Source of the DNA: an uncultured Pelagibacteraceae bacterium
GTDB taxonomy: Bacteria > Pseudomonadota > Alphaproteobacteria > Pelagibacterales > Pelagibacteraceae
DNA length: 64,000 nt
Reading direction: 5' to 3'
Assembly (NCBI GenBank): GCA_902547215.1
Contig: CACCNI010000001.1
Location: forward strand, 23,501 to 87,500
This document shows, piece by piece, positions 14,581 through 23,845 of this stretch. Each line of letters begins with the position of its first letter. Positions within the stretch are counted from its first letter, which is position 1. Under the pieces are notes generated by a model that saw nothing but the letters and a program-made list of their open reading frames with translations, was not told where the DNA came from and searched no databases. A program made the translations under genes and the position numbers.

Positions 14581-15683
14581 TTATTTATTTTTCTCTTTGT
14601 TAAATTTAAAATTACTCCTATTAATATTGAGGAACCAATTATAGAGGAACCTCCATAACTAAGAAATGGCAAAGTCATTCCTGTTGTAGGTAAAAATCTA
14701 ATATTTACTCCAATATGAACTAAAACTTGAAAAAGAATTAACATTACAGAGCCAACAAGTATCATTTTGAAACATTCATCTTCTATAGTTGATACTTTTT
14801 TGAAAACTCTGAAAATAAGACATAGAAATACTAAAATAATTCCTATTATTGATATTATTCCAAATTCTTCAGCTATTACGGCAATAACATAATCTGTATG
14901 GGCCTCTGGCACTCTAACATTCAAAGTGCCTTCTCCGATACCTTTTCCAAAAAAACCTCCATTCATAATTGCTTCTGATGCTCTCTCAGACTGATAATTT
15001 CCTTTTGCAGTTAAATCAAAAAATGAATCAATCCTAAATTTTATGTAACTCAATTTCGGGATAAAGTTAATCATCAGAAACAAAGTGCATAAACCAATTA
15101 ATATAAAAAGAATTAAAAATATAAGATTTATACCTGAAACAAATATGAGACTTAACCAAAGAGATAATACTAATAATGTTTGACCAATATCTGGCTGCAA
15201 GAATAATAAAAGGATAATTGGAATGATTGTAATCAAACTTAAAAGATATCTTGCATACTTATTAGGATATTTTTCAGATGTAAGTATCATTGATAGTATG
15301 ATTATTAAAAATGGTTTAAGTATTTCGATTGGTTGGAACCTTGGAAAAAAAAATATATCTAACCATCTTTTAGAGCCTTTAACCTCCACACCAATAATTG
15401 GGACTAAAATTAAGGCACAAAATATTATCAAAAAAGAAACTAGCGACAATTTATAAAAAGTTTTTTCTTCAAGTAAGGAAAAAAAGAAAATTGTGAAAAT
15501 TCCTAACAGAGTATAAACAAATTGCTTAAAAAAAAAGTAATAACTTGTTGTCTCAAGTTTGGTAGAGGCAATTAGAGAGGTTGAAACAAGTGAAAAAAAA
15601 ATACCTAAAGAAATTAACAAGATTATTAAAAAAAATAAAAATTTATCAATATCTTTCCACCAATTATATAAAGAAAAATTCAT
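14577..15683 (-). CDS. ftsW: Septal peptidoglycan polymerase FtsW (SEDS family)
   Basis: Polytopic SEDS glycosyltransferase that polymerises lipid II at the septum together with FtsI. About ten hydrophobic segments are visible. Family motifs include GSKRWLDIFFFPRFQPIEILK, LLFLQPDIGQTLL, GLGEGTLNVRVPEAHTDY-like text (here GKGIGEGTLNVRVPEAHTDY) and the C-terminal TGMTLPFLSYGGSS. The length of 368 residues is normal. It sits between murD and murG, its usual place. Confidence 0.95.
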   Translation of the reverse strand: MNFSLYNWWKDIDKFLFFLIILLISLGIFFSLVSTSLIASTKLETTSYYFFFKQFVYTLLGIFTIFFFSLLEEKTFYKLSLVSFLIIFCALILVPIIGVEVKGSKRWLDIFFFPRFQPIEILKPFLIIILSMILTSEKYPNKYARYLLSLITIIPIILLLFLQPDIGQTLLVLSLWLSLIFVSGINLIFLILFILIGLCTLFLMINFIPKLSYIKFRIDSFFDLTAKGNYQSERASEAIMNGGFFGKGIGEGTLNVRVPEAHTDYVIAVIAEEFGIISIIGIILVFLCLIFRVFKKVSTIEDECFKMILVGSVMLILFQVLVHIGVNIRFLPTTGMTLPFLSYGGSSIIGSSILIGVILNLTKRKINK

Positions 15684-15686
15684 ATC

Positions 15687-16994
15687 TTATTTTTTTCCAT
15701 TAATGCCAATTTTTCTTAACTGATAATTGAAATATTTTCCTCTATCCTCGAAATTTTTGAAATCATCAAAAGAAGCTGAAGCAGGACTAAAAAGGATAAT
15801 TTTTTCATTCGACATCTGTTCTTTTTTAAAGTCAATTTTAATTTTCTTTATTGCAGAAATCATATTGTTAAACTTTTGATAATGAACTTTATCCTTGAGT
15901 CTTTTTACAAAAAATTCAGCATTTTTCCCAAATATATAGGCTCTTAAATTAAAACAATCTTTTTTACTTAATGTAAATTTATCCCCTTTTTTTGGTAATC
16001 CTCCTAAAATCCAGAAAGTTTTCTTCTTTGTGTCTATAAGCTCTTGAGTGGAAGAAAATGATGTCGATTTTGAGTCATTAATTACTTTAATTTTTTTACC
16101 ATTTATCACAATTTCATTTCTAAATCTTAAACCCTTAAATTTATTTAAAGTAGGTATAATCTTTTTCAAATTAATTTTTAAAAAATTACAAATATTGAAA
16201 ATAAAGATAAGATTTTTTTGATTAACATTATTATTTAGGTAGTTATTTTTAATTAATTTTTGAAATTTCAAATAAATTTTCTCATCAACTCTTAAAACTT
16301 TTGAATAAATCTTTTTTTTATTTAATATTTTATCAATAATCTTATTTTTATTTTCTATAAAAGCGTAGGAACTTTTATTTTGCATTAAAATAAGTTTAAT
16401 TTTACTTTTGACGTAATTTTTAAAATTGCCGTGTCTTTCTAGATGATCGACTGAGACATTTAAAATCGCTGCGAAATTAGTTTTATAGTATTTGCTATAT
16501 TCGATTTGATAAGAAGAAGCTTCAACAACAAATAATGTTTTTTTGGTAAAATGATAATTTGATAAAATAGATTTTCCGATATTGCCGACTAATTTTGTAT
16601 GAATTCCTTGAGACTTAAGAACTTGATATAGAAGTTTGCAAGTTGTTGATTTTCCATTTGTTCCCGTGATTGTGATAAAAAAATTTTCTGGAAAACTTTT
16701 ATAAAACACATCCAAATCAGAGATGATCTTTTCTTTATTTTTTATTATTTCATTCGATAATAAACATTTTCTGTAATTTATCCCAGGGCTTAATAAAACG
16801 TAGTCAAAATTCCTTACTCTATCACTTCCTCTGGTAAACTTTTTGTTATAAGGAAGATTTGTTAAAGGTAAATTATCATCAAAAACTTTTAAATTATTTT
16901 TTGTTTTCAAAAAGTTAAAGGCGGACTTGCCAGTTTTGCCATATCCATAAATTAGAATTTTTTTATTCTGGAAGAATTCCTTTGTTGATTTCAT
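15687..16994 (-). CDS. murD: UDP-N-acetylmuramoyl-L-alanine--D-glutamate ligase MurD
   Basis: Adds D-glutamate to UDP-MurNAc-L-Ala. The P-loop ITGTNGKSTTCKLL, the DHLERHGNFKNYVKSK segment and the C-terminal NDSKSTSFSSTQ and ILGGLPKKGDKF motifs are those of MurD. The frame is open up to 17048, but the ATG at 16994 overlaps the mraY stop as ATGA, the pattern used throughout this run, so 435 residues is preferred over 453. The protein is lysine-rich compared with family members, in line with the A+T bias. Confidence 0.93.
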   Translation of the reverse strand: MKSTKEFFQNKKILIYGYGKTGKSAFNFLKTKNNLKVFDDNLPLTNLPYNKKFTRGSDRVRNFDYVLLSPGINYRKCLLSNEIIKNKEKIISDLDVFYKSFPENFFITITGTNGKSTTCKLLYQVLKSQGIHTKLVGNIGKSILSNYHFTKKTLFVVEASSYQIEYSKYYKTNFAAILNVSVDHLERHGNFKNYVKSKIKLILMQNKSSYAFIENKNKIIDKILNKKKIYSKVLRVDEKIYLKFQKLIKNNYLNNNVNQKNLIFIFNICNFLKINLKKIIPTLNKFKGLRFRNEIVINGKKIKVINDSKSTSFSSTQELIDTKKKTFWILGGLPKKGDKFTLSKKDCFNLRAYIFGKNAEFFVKRLKDKVHYQKFNNMISAIKKIKIDFKKEQMSNEKIILFSPASASFDDFKNFEDRGKYFNYQLRKIGINGKK

Positions 16995-18076
16995 CTTAGT
17001 TTTAAAGTGGCTAAACCAATCATTGCCAAAATAAGAGATATAATCCAAAATCTTATGACTATTGTAGACTCAGCCCAACCTTTTTTTTCAAAGTGATGAT
17101 GAATTGGTGCCATCATAAAAATTCTTTTACCTGTTAGTTTGAATGAAACAACTTGTACAATTACAGAAATTGCTTCTAATACAAATAGTCCACCGGTAAT
17201 AGCTAACACTATCTCGTGTTTTGTTGTTATTCCAATTGCACCTAAAGAACCGCCCAAAGCCAATGAACCTGTGTCCCCCATAAATATTTTAGCAGGTGGC
17301 GCGTTAAACCATAAAAAACCAATTGATGCTCCGATGATTGCTCCACAAAAAACTGCAACTTCTCCAACACCCTCTATATAAGGAATTAATAAATAGTCTG
17401 CAAAAATTACGTTTCCTGACACATAACTTATAAAACCAAAACACCCAGCAACAAGTATAACAGGAACGGTGGCTAATCCATCCAAACCATCTGTTAGATT
17501 TACTGCATTAGAGGATCCAACAATAACAAACAAATAAAAAGGTATAAAAAACCATCCTAAGTTAATTACTAAATTTTTAAAAAATGGAAAATACAAATTA
17601 GTTTTAATATCAGAGTCTATAAATTTATAAAAAATAATTAACGAAATTAGACAAAGAAAAATTTGAATTAATATTTTTAGTTTTGAAGAAATCCCATTTG
17701 AGTTATTATTTTTAATTTTTTTATAATCATCAAATGCTCCTAAAATTCCAAAGGATAAAGTAATGAATATTAACAACCAATTATATGGATTTAATAAATC
17801 AGCCCACAAAAAAACACCTGTGAATAAACCTATTAATATTAAAACTCCACCCATAGTGGGTGTTCCAATTTTTTTGATCAAATGATCTTCTGGCCCGTCA
17901 GAGCGAATAGGATTTGTAATTTGTTTTGATGAAAAAAAATTTATAAACCTATCTCCTATCAAGAAAACTATGATCATTGCGGTAATCACAGCCAAACCTG
18001 TTCTCACAGTTAAAAAATTAAAAAAATTAAGGAAAGAATAAGTATCCGAATAGCTTGTAAGTATATTATATAACAT
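16991..18076 (-). CDS. mraY: Phospho-MurNAc-pentapeptide translocase MraY
   Basis: Integral membrane enzyme that transfers phospho-MurNAc-pentapeptide to undecaprenyl phosphate, giving lipid I. Ten hydrophobic segments are seen, with the catalytic GAFDDYKK aspartates, NLTDGLDGLA and the MAPIHHHFEKKGW histidine motif. PTMGGVLIL near residue 73 is also characteristic. It is 361 residues long, starting two bases after the murE/murF stop. Confidence 0.96.
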   Translation of the reverse strand: MLYNILTSYSDTYSFLNFFNFLTVRTGLAVITAMIIVFLIGDRFINFFSSKQITNPIRSDGPEDHLIKKIGTPTMGGVLILIGLFTGVFLWADLLNPYNWLLIFITLSFGILGAFDDYKKIKNNNSNGISSKLKILIQIFLCLISLIIFYKFIDSDIKTNLYFPFFKNLVINLGWFFIPFYLFVIVGSSNAVNLTDGLDGLATVPVILVAGCFGFISYVSGNVIFADYLLIPYIEGVGEVAVFCGAIIGASIGFLWFNAPPAKIFMGDTGSLALGGSLGAIGITTKHEIVLAITGGLFVLEAISVIVQVVSFKLTGKRIFMMAPIHHHFEKKGWAESTIVIRFWIISLILAMIGLATLKLR

Positions 18077-18078
18077 TT

Positions 18079-20901
18079 TTACAAATTTTTTATTATCTTA
18101 TTTAATCCAGTTGAGTTAGATCCTTTTATCATTAAAAAACTGTTATTAGGTAATTGTTTCCTTATCAAATTCAAAATCTCTAATTTATTGTTTAATATTT
18201 TGCCTCTCATTTGTGGTTTTAGTTTGTTAAATGTATGTTTTGTATAGTTGCCATAAACATGAGCTTTATTTATTTTAGATTTATTAATATATTTCGCAAT
18301 TTTAATATGAAGTTTTTTTGAAAATTTTCCTAATTCAAGCATATTTCCAATCAAAATAAATTTTTTCTTACTATCCTTATAGTTTTTGTCAAATCTATCT
18401 AATGCAAATTTAAATGAAAGAGGATTTGAATTATAACTTTCATCAATAATAGTTATGTTTTTTTTTCCACTTTTATACCTTATTATAGTGCCTCTGCTCT
18501 GGGAAATTTCGAAATTTAAAAATAAATTTGTAGGTAATGCATCAATATTAAAATAATTAACAATAATACTCAGTGTAGATAAAATATTTTCTTTAAAATC
18601 TATTAAATAATCGGGAATTAGAAAAAATTTTATTTTTCCATTTATTAAAAATTTACATAAAAATTTATTTCTATTTTTTCTTTCCCCTAGGTAAACGACA
18701 TCAGCTAATTTATTTTTTTTACTGAAAGTAATAATATTTAAATTTCTCATTTTTGCTTTTGAAATAAAATAGTTACAGTATTTATCGTCCTTATTTACAA
18801 TCATTGCTCCAGAGGGAGAAATATTATTTATTATTTCACCCTTAGCTTTTGCAATCTCATCTAGATTCTTAAAATTCTTAATATGAGCATATGAAATATT
18901 TGTAATTAAACCAAGATTAGGTCTTATTAGTTTTGTTAAAGTGTTTATTTCTCCTTTTTTATCCATTCCAACTTCTAATACTGAGAACTTTGTCGATTGA
19001 GGTGAATTTATAATACTTAAAGGTACACCGTATTTATTATTAAAGGAATTTTTTGAATAATATGTTTTGTCTAATTTATCTAAACAAAATCCAGTTAAGT
19101 CTTTAACTGACGTTTTTCCAGCAGATCCGGTTATTGCAATATAATTACTGTCTAAAGACTTTCTATAAATTGAGCTAAATTTATTTAGTTTCTCGAAAGG
19201 ATTTTTACTAAATATATTTCTGGAATTTTTAGATTTTTTGTTTGTGATTGCTAAAATTGCATTATTTTTTATCGCCTCAACTCCAAATTTATTTCCATCA
19301 AATTTTTGACCCTTCACTCCAAAAAATACTGAATTTTTTTTAACATCTTTAGAGTTTAAAGACACTGAGTTTATTAGAGTTCTTTTATTTAAAATTTTAT
19401 TACTGAAAGTTTCAGTTAAGATATTTGTTTTAAGAGAATTCGATAATAAGTTATTCTTCTTTCTTATAGCTTTAATAATCTCTAATTTATCCGAGAAAAA
19501 AAATCTTTTTTTATATTCTTGATAATTTTCGTGTCCCTTTCCAGCAACAATTAAAATATCACCTGAATTTAATTCACTAACAGCTTTTGAAATAGCGTCA
19601 GACCGTGAGGAAATTTCAATATATTTTTTTTTCTTAATTTTCCTCTTTATCTGGTCTCTTATTACCTTAGGGTTTTCAAACCTTGGATTGTCGTCAGTTA
19701 GATATATTCTATCACAATACTTGTTTGCAATATCTCCCATTAAAGGTCTTTTACTTTTATCCCTATCCCCTCCACATCCAAATACTAATGAGATTTTACT
19801 TAAAGGGTAATCTTCTTTTATATTTGATATTACTGTTTTTAAAGCATCTGGGGTATGTGCATAATCAAGTATTACTCGTGATTTATTTTTTAGTTTACCA
19901 ATTTGCTCTAGTCTTCCATTGACAGGTCTAACCTTACTTATATTACTTAGAATGGTATCAATTTTAATGCCTGATAAATATGCAGCCAAAACTGCAAAAA
20001 GTAAATTTTTTACCTGAATACTACCAATCAGATAAGAATTGAAAGAATAATCTTTTTTTAAAAGACTAAAATGAATTCTCTTTTTATCATTGATTTTTTG
20101 AATTTTTTTTAAATTAATGAAAGAATTTTCGTTACCTATCTTATAAATCTTCAATTTCTTTTTTTTTGAAATTTTATTAAGCTCTTTTTCTTGAGATATT
20201 CCATTTTCAAAAATTATATTTCCTTTATTAAGCAACAATTTATTAAAAAGAATAAGTTTAGAATTCAAATAATCTTTAAATGTTTTATGATAATCTAAAT
20301 GATCCCTCGTCAAGTTTGTAAACAAAGCGGTTTTTAAATTCAATCCATCCAATCTATGTTGTTTTAAACCATGACTTGATGCTTCTATAATTACGTTATC
20401 AATATTTGAATTTTTCAACTTCTGTAAAATTTTATGCATTTTAATAGGATCTATTGTTGTATTATTTGTCTTTAAATTAACTTTTTTTGATAAAACTCCC
20501 AACGTTCCAACAGCAGCAGCTTTTTTTTTGCTCAGGGATAATATTTGATAGAAAAAATTCGCTATTGAAGTTTTGCCATTTGTACCAGTTATAGCAATGA
20601 TATTTTTAGGTTTTTTTTTATAAAAATTGCTTGCAGCGTCTGCTAATGCTTTTCTTGGATTTTTATTTTTAATAAATAAAATTTTTTCTTTATTAAACCC
20701 CTCAAAATTCAGATTTGAAATAATAATTTTTGAGCCGTTTTTTATAGCGTCTTTAATATAATTATTTCCGTTTAATTTATTTCCCTGAATAGAAAAAAAA
20801 ATATCGTTAGTTTTGCAATCTCTGCTGTTAAATCTAATATTATTAAATCTAATGGATTTATAGGCTGGCTTTATATTTTTAATTAATTTACCCAATAACA
20901 T
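18079..20901 (-). CDS. murE/murF: MurE-MurF fusion (two-step muropeptide ligase)
   Basis: One 940-residue protein carries two complete Mur ligases. Residues 1-480 are MurE: N-terminal domain, P-loop ITGTNGKTS (105-112), and DDNPRFENP, whose DNPR motif marks meso-diaminopimelate as the added residue; GKGHENYQEY closes it. Residues 490-940 are MurF: SLNSKDVKKNSVFFGVKG, P-loop ITGSAGKTSVKD, VLEVGMDKKGEI and DESYNSNPLSF. The two halves together add meso-DAP and then D-Ala-D-Ala to UDP-MurNAc-dipeptide. Both P-loops and both C-terminal domains look intact, so both activities are expected. There is no stop or restart between them. Such fusions are known from other bacteria. Confidence 0.95.
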   Translation of the reverse strand: MLLGKLIKNIKPAYKSIRFNNIRFNSRDCKTNDIFFSIQGNKLNGNNYIKDAIKNGSKIIISNLNFEGFNKEKILFIKNKNPRKALADAASNFYKKKPKNIIAITGTNGKTSIANFFYQILSLSKKKAAAVGTLGVLSKKVNLKTNNTTIDPIKMHKILQKLKNSNIDNVIIEASSHGLKQHRLDGLNLKTALFTNLTRDHLDYHKTFKDYLNSKLILFNKLLLNKGNIIFENGISQEKELNKISKKKKLKIYKIGNENSFINLKKIQKINDKKRIHFSLLKKDYSFNSYLIGSIQVKNLLFAVLAAYLSGIKIDTILSNISKVRPVNGRLEQIGKLKNKSRVILDYAHTPDALKTVISNIKEDYPLSKISLVFGCGGDRDKSKRPLMGDIANKYCDRIYLTDDNPRFENPKVIRDQIKRKIKKKKYIEISSRSDAISKAVSELNSGDILIVAGKGHENYQEYKKRFFFSDKLEIIKAIRKKNNLLSNSLKTNILTETFSNKILNKRTLINSVSLNSKDVKKNSVFFGVKGQKFDGNKFGVEAIKNNAILAITNKKSKNSRNIFSKNPFEKLNKFSSIYRKSLDSNYIAITGSAGKTSVKDLTGFCLDKLDKTYYSKNSFNNKYGVPLSIINSPQSTKFSVLEVGMDKKGEINTLTKLIRPNLGLITNISYAHIKNFKNLDEIAKAKGEIINNISPSGAMIVNKDDKYCNYFISKAKMRNLNIITFSKKNKLADVVYLGERKNRNKFLCKFLINGKIKFFLIPDYLIDFKENILSTLSIIVNYFNIDALPTNLFLNFEISQSRGTIIRYKSGKKNITIIDESYNSNPLSFKFALDRFDKNYKDSKKKFILIGNMLELGKFSKKLHIKIAKYINKSKINKAHVYGNYTKHTFNKLKPQMRGKILNNKLEILNLIRKQLPNNSFLMIKGSNSTGLNKIIKNL

Positions 20902-20914
20902 TTTTTTTAAATTC

Positions 20915-22567
20915 TTAGTATTTTGTGGCTAAAATAGGTCCTATTCTTTCTATTATTTTTGCTGCTACTTCTACTGAAGTCCACCCAGCAGTATTGAAAG
21001 GTGTGCCTACAAATGAACCTGGCTTGTTTCGATATTTGTAAACATAATCCTTGGATAATTTTGTATCTTCCAACATAACAATTAAAACATACTTTGGCTC
21101 ATTTGTTGGAAAAATTGATGCAAAGGTATTGATTTTTTTTTTAGTATATTTTCCGTTTTCTACGATGAGTGCAGTACCTGTTTTTCCCCCAACTTCATAT
21201 CCTTTTACATCTGCTAAACTTGCAGTTCCCTCAGTAACAACTCTTCTCAAAATTTGATTTATTTTAAAACTTACATCTCTGCTTAAAACTCTTTTTCTTT
21301 TTTCGAAGCTAATATTTTTTACCAATGTCGGTGTAATATTAAAACCACCATTTGATATAATTGCGTAACCTTTGGCAAGTTGTAGAAGTGTAGTTGTAAT
21401 ACCATGACCAAACGAGACAGTTAAAAGTTTACACTTTCCCCAATTAAAAGGAATTGGTGTCCCAATCTCTGTAATATCGAATTTAATGTCACCAAGTATA
21501 CCAATTTGATTTAAAAAATTTCTAATCTTATCAATACCTAGCTTTTGACCTATCTTAACAGATCCTATATTTCCTGAATTAATTAAAATTTCTTCAACTG
21601 ATAAATTTTGTGATAAATTCTCATCATACTCTGAGATTGTTCTGCCTCCACACTTAATTTTTTTTTCAAGATTATTGAACATGTCATTTGGTTCAATTAA
21701 TTTTTCATTAAATCCGGCTGCTATTGTAAATGTTTTAAAAACTGACCCAAACTCGTAAACCCCTTTAGTCACTCTATTGATATACTTTTTATCAGAAATA
21801 TTATTACGTTTATTAATGTCAAAGTCAGGCAAAGATACTAATGATAATATCTCGCCACTATTAATATTCATTAAGATACTTGCGCTTCCAATATTTTTGA
21901 AAATTTTTTCTGAATTGAGAAGTTCTTGTCTCACAAGAAATTGAATTTCTTTATCTAACGTCAAAGAAAGTGGTTCGGTGTTTGTTTTGAGATAATTATC
22001 GAAGCTTTTTTCAATACCTGACACCCCAAAATTTTCGTCATCAATCTGGCCCATCGTATGAGAAAATAAATTGTTATCAGGATAAATCCTTGTTATTTTT
22101 GGTTCAAGAATTAAAGACTTTTCGCCTAATAATTTTATTTCTTCTGACTTTTGAGGTGTAAGTTTTTTTTTTAAATAGAAAAATTTTTTCTTCTCAATAT
22201 TATTTTCAATTTTTTTAAAGTCTAATTCAGGAAATGAATATTTTAATTTTAATAAAAATTTTTTTTTGTCATTAATTAAGTTTGGTTTAATTCCAACGTT
22301 ATAAGTAATAACTGATTTGGCAATAAAACTACCATCGATATCAACAATATCAGCACGATAGTTTTCAGTTTTTTTTGTCATTTGATATGTTTGATTTGGA
22401 CTGCTTGATCCCAAATATATTATCTTAGTTGAATAGAGTAAAAATATGAAAAGAATGAAAAAAAAAAGAAATGCAACTCTATTAAAGGAAACAATCTTTT
22501 TTTTTTCTGAGAATTCAAAACCATCTTCGTTTTCAATTATATATATTCTTTTTTTATTATTATTCAT
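20915..22567 (-). CDS. ftsI: Septal transpeptidase FtsI (PBP3)
   Basis: Class B penicillin-binding protein that cross-links septal peptidoglycan as the partner of FtsW. One membrane anchor (about residues 31-52) is followed by a pedestal domain and the transpeptidase domain with the catalytic SVFK (Ser275, Lys278), SGN (331-333) and KTG (462-464) motifs. The length of 550 residues is usual. It overlaps ftsL by 8 bases. The N-terminal cytoplasmic tail of about 30 residues is rich in lysine and glutamate. Confidence 0.95.
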   Translation of the reverse strand: MNNNKKRIYIIENEDGFEFSEKKKIVSFNRVAFLFFFILFIFLLYSTKIIYLGSSSPNQTYQMTKKTENYRADIVDIDGSFIAKSVITYNVGIKPNLINDKKKFLLKLKYSFPELDFKKIENNIEKKKFFYLKKKLTPQKSEEIKLLGEKSLILEPKITRIYPDNNLFSHTMGQIDDENFGVSGIEKSFDNYLKTNTEPLSLTLDKEIQFLVRQELLNSEKIFKNIGSASILMNINSGEILSLVSLPDFDINKRNNISDKKYINRVTKGVYEFGSVFKTFTIAAGFNEKLIEPNDMFNNLEKKIKCGGRTISEYDENLSQNLSVEEILINSGNIGSVKIGQKLGIDKIRNFLNQIGILGDIKFDITEIGTPIPFNWGKCKLLTVSFGHGITTTLLQLAKGYAIISNGGFNITPTLVKNISFEKRKRVLSRDVSFKINQILRRVVTEGTASLADVKGYEVGGKTGTALIVENGKYTKKKINTFASIFPTNEPKYVLIVMLEDTKLSKDYVYKYRNKPGSFVGTPFNTAGWTSVEVAAKIIERIGPILATKY

Positions 22568-22826
22568 TAGTATCTAGCTTTTTTATATCCTTTGGATCTA
22601 TTGGAATAAATTTGTCTTTAAACATTTTTTCTTTTAACCCAATTAATCTTTCAGGTGTGGTTAAATAATCATTTTCCAAAAGTAAAAAATCAAATTTCTC
22701 TTCTAAAATTTTCACCTCCTCCTCAAGTATAAAAATGTTTTTTTCTAATTGCCTTGTGGATGATTTGACAATCGATGTTGTAACAATAAGGGAAACAATA
22801 GAGAAAAAAATTATATATTTTTTCAT
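22560..22826 (-). CDS. ftsL: Cell division protein FtsL
   Basis: Small bitopic protein of 88 residues: one N-terminal membrane segment (about 3-20) followed by a heptad-like coiled coil (about 25-60, including LEKNIFILEEEVKILEEKFD) and the short TTPERLIGLKEKMF region common to alphaproteobacterial FtsL. It works with FtsQ and FtsB to activate FtsWI. Position between rsmH and ftsI supports the call. The ATG overlaps the rsmH stop as ATGA. Confidence 0.85.
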   Translation of the reverse strand: MKKYIIFFSIVSLIVTTSIVKSSTRQLEKNIFILEEEVKILEEKFDFLLLENDYLTTPERLIGLKEKMFKDKFIPIDPKDIKKLDTNE

Positions 22827-23827
22827 AGTTTTTCTGAAAATTTTTCAATGTTTAATAAATTTTCGTATTTCAAAAATACATTCATATTATTTTCATATGC
22901 ACCAATTTTTTTAATTGCTCTTAATTTTGCAGATCTAGAAGGTGGATTTGATTTCAATTCTTGAGCATTAGGTGTGACAGGTTTTTTAGTTACGAGGCTG
23001 AATGATTTTTTTGTAGTTTTTTTTTCTGGTAAATATCTAGAAACTTTGTCTTGTTTTGAAAGATAATTAAAAAAAAATTTACAAATCTTGTCCTCTAACG
23101 AATGAAACGATACTGTTAATATAATTCCATTTTGACTGACAATACTTGCAGATGCTTCTAAACTTTTTGTGAGTTCACTTATTTCTTTGTTTACAAAAAT
23201 CCTTAAAGCTTGGAAAACTTTTGTTGCTGGATTAGTTTTTGTATAATGCTTTTTTTTTGCTCTTTTTACTATATTGACCAAATCCTGAGTATTTAAATTT
23301 TTTTTTTGCCGCTCAAGTGCAATTTTTTTAGATATAATTTTTGAATTTTTTTCTTCACCGAAATACTTAAAGGTTTGCTCTAATTCTTTTTGATCTAACT
23401 TGTTTATTACATCTTTAGCAGAAAAATCATTTAGCCCCATCTTCATATTTAGCTCGCCTTTGCTATCAAATGATAAGCCTGTTGAGAGATCTTTGATTTG
23501 ATTTATAGAATAACCTAAATCAAAAATTATACCTTTAACCTCATCATTAATTTTCAAGTCTTTTATTTGGCTAAACTTTATATTGTGAAAGGAAAATCTG
23601 TCTTCAAACTTTTTTTTTAAATCTGATGCAATTTGTTGGGAGTTTTTATCTCTATCAATAGCTATTACTTTAGTGTTTGGATATTCTAATATTTTTTTTG
23701 AGTAACCACCTTGACCAAATGTACAATCTATAAAAGTGCCACCATTTTGAGGGGTTATAATATTTATTACTTCATTTAGAAGAACCGGATAATGCAAGTT
23801 TTTTTCCGGTAAAATAGTGGCACTCAT
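22823..23827 (-). CDS. rsmH: 16S rRNA (cytosine1402-N4)-methyltransferase RsmH
   Basis: SAM-dependent methyltransferase (formerly MraW) modifying C1402 in the ribosomal decoding site. Typical motifs are HYPVLLNEVINII at the N terminus, FIDCTFGQGGYSKKIL (SAM loop), IAIDRDKN, FDLGYSINQIKD (usually DLGVSSxQLD) and VSFHSLEDKICK. SNPPSRSAKLRAIKKI closes the conserved core. Its length of 334 residues is normal. It lies 18 bases after ftsZ, whereas in most genomes it directly follows mraZ. Confidence 0.95.
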   Translation of the reverse strand: MSATILPEKNLHYPVLLNEVINIITPQNGGTFIDCTFGQGGYSKKILEYPNTKVIAIDRDKNSQQIASDLKKKFEDRFSFHNIKFSQIKDLKINDEVKGIIFDLGYSINQIKDLSTGLSFDSKGELNMKMGLNDFSAKDVINKLDQKELEQTFKYFGEEKNSKIISKKIALERQKKNLNTQDLVNIVKRAKKKHYTKTNPATKVFQALRIFVNKEISELTKSLEASASIVSQNGIILTVSFHSLEDKICKFFFNYLSKQDKVSRYLPEKKTTKKSFSLVTKKPVTPNAQELKSNPPSRSAKLRAIKKIGAYENNMNVFLKYENLLNIEKFSEKL

Positions 23828-23845
23828 TTATTTTTTCGAAGACCA

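Noticed and set aside
16995-17048. 18-codon upstream extension of murD
   Set aside because: It overlaps mraY by more than 50 bases and adds residues not expected in MurD; the ATG at 16994 overlaps the mraY stop as ATGA.
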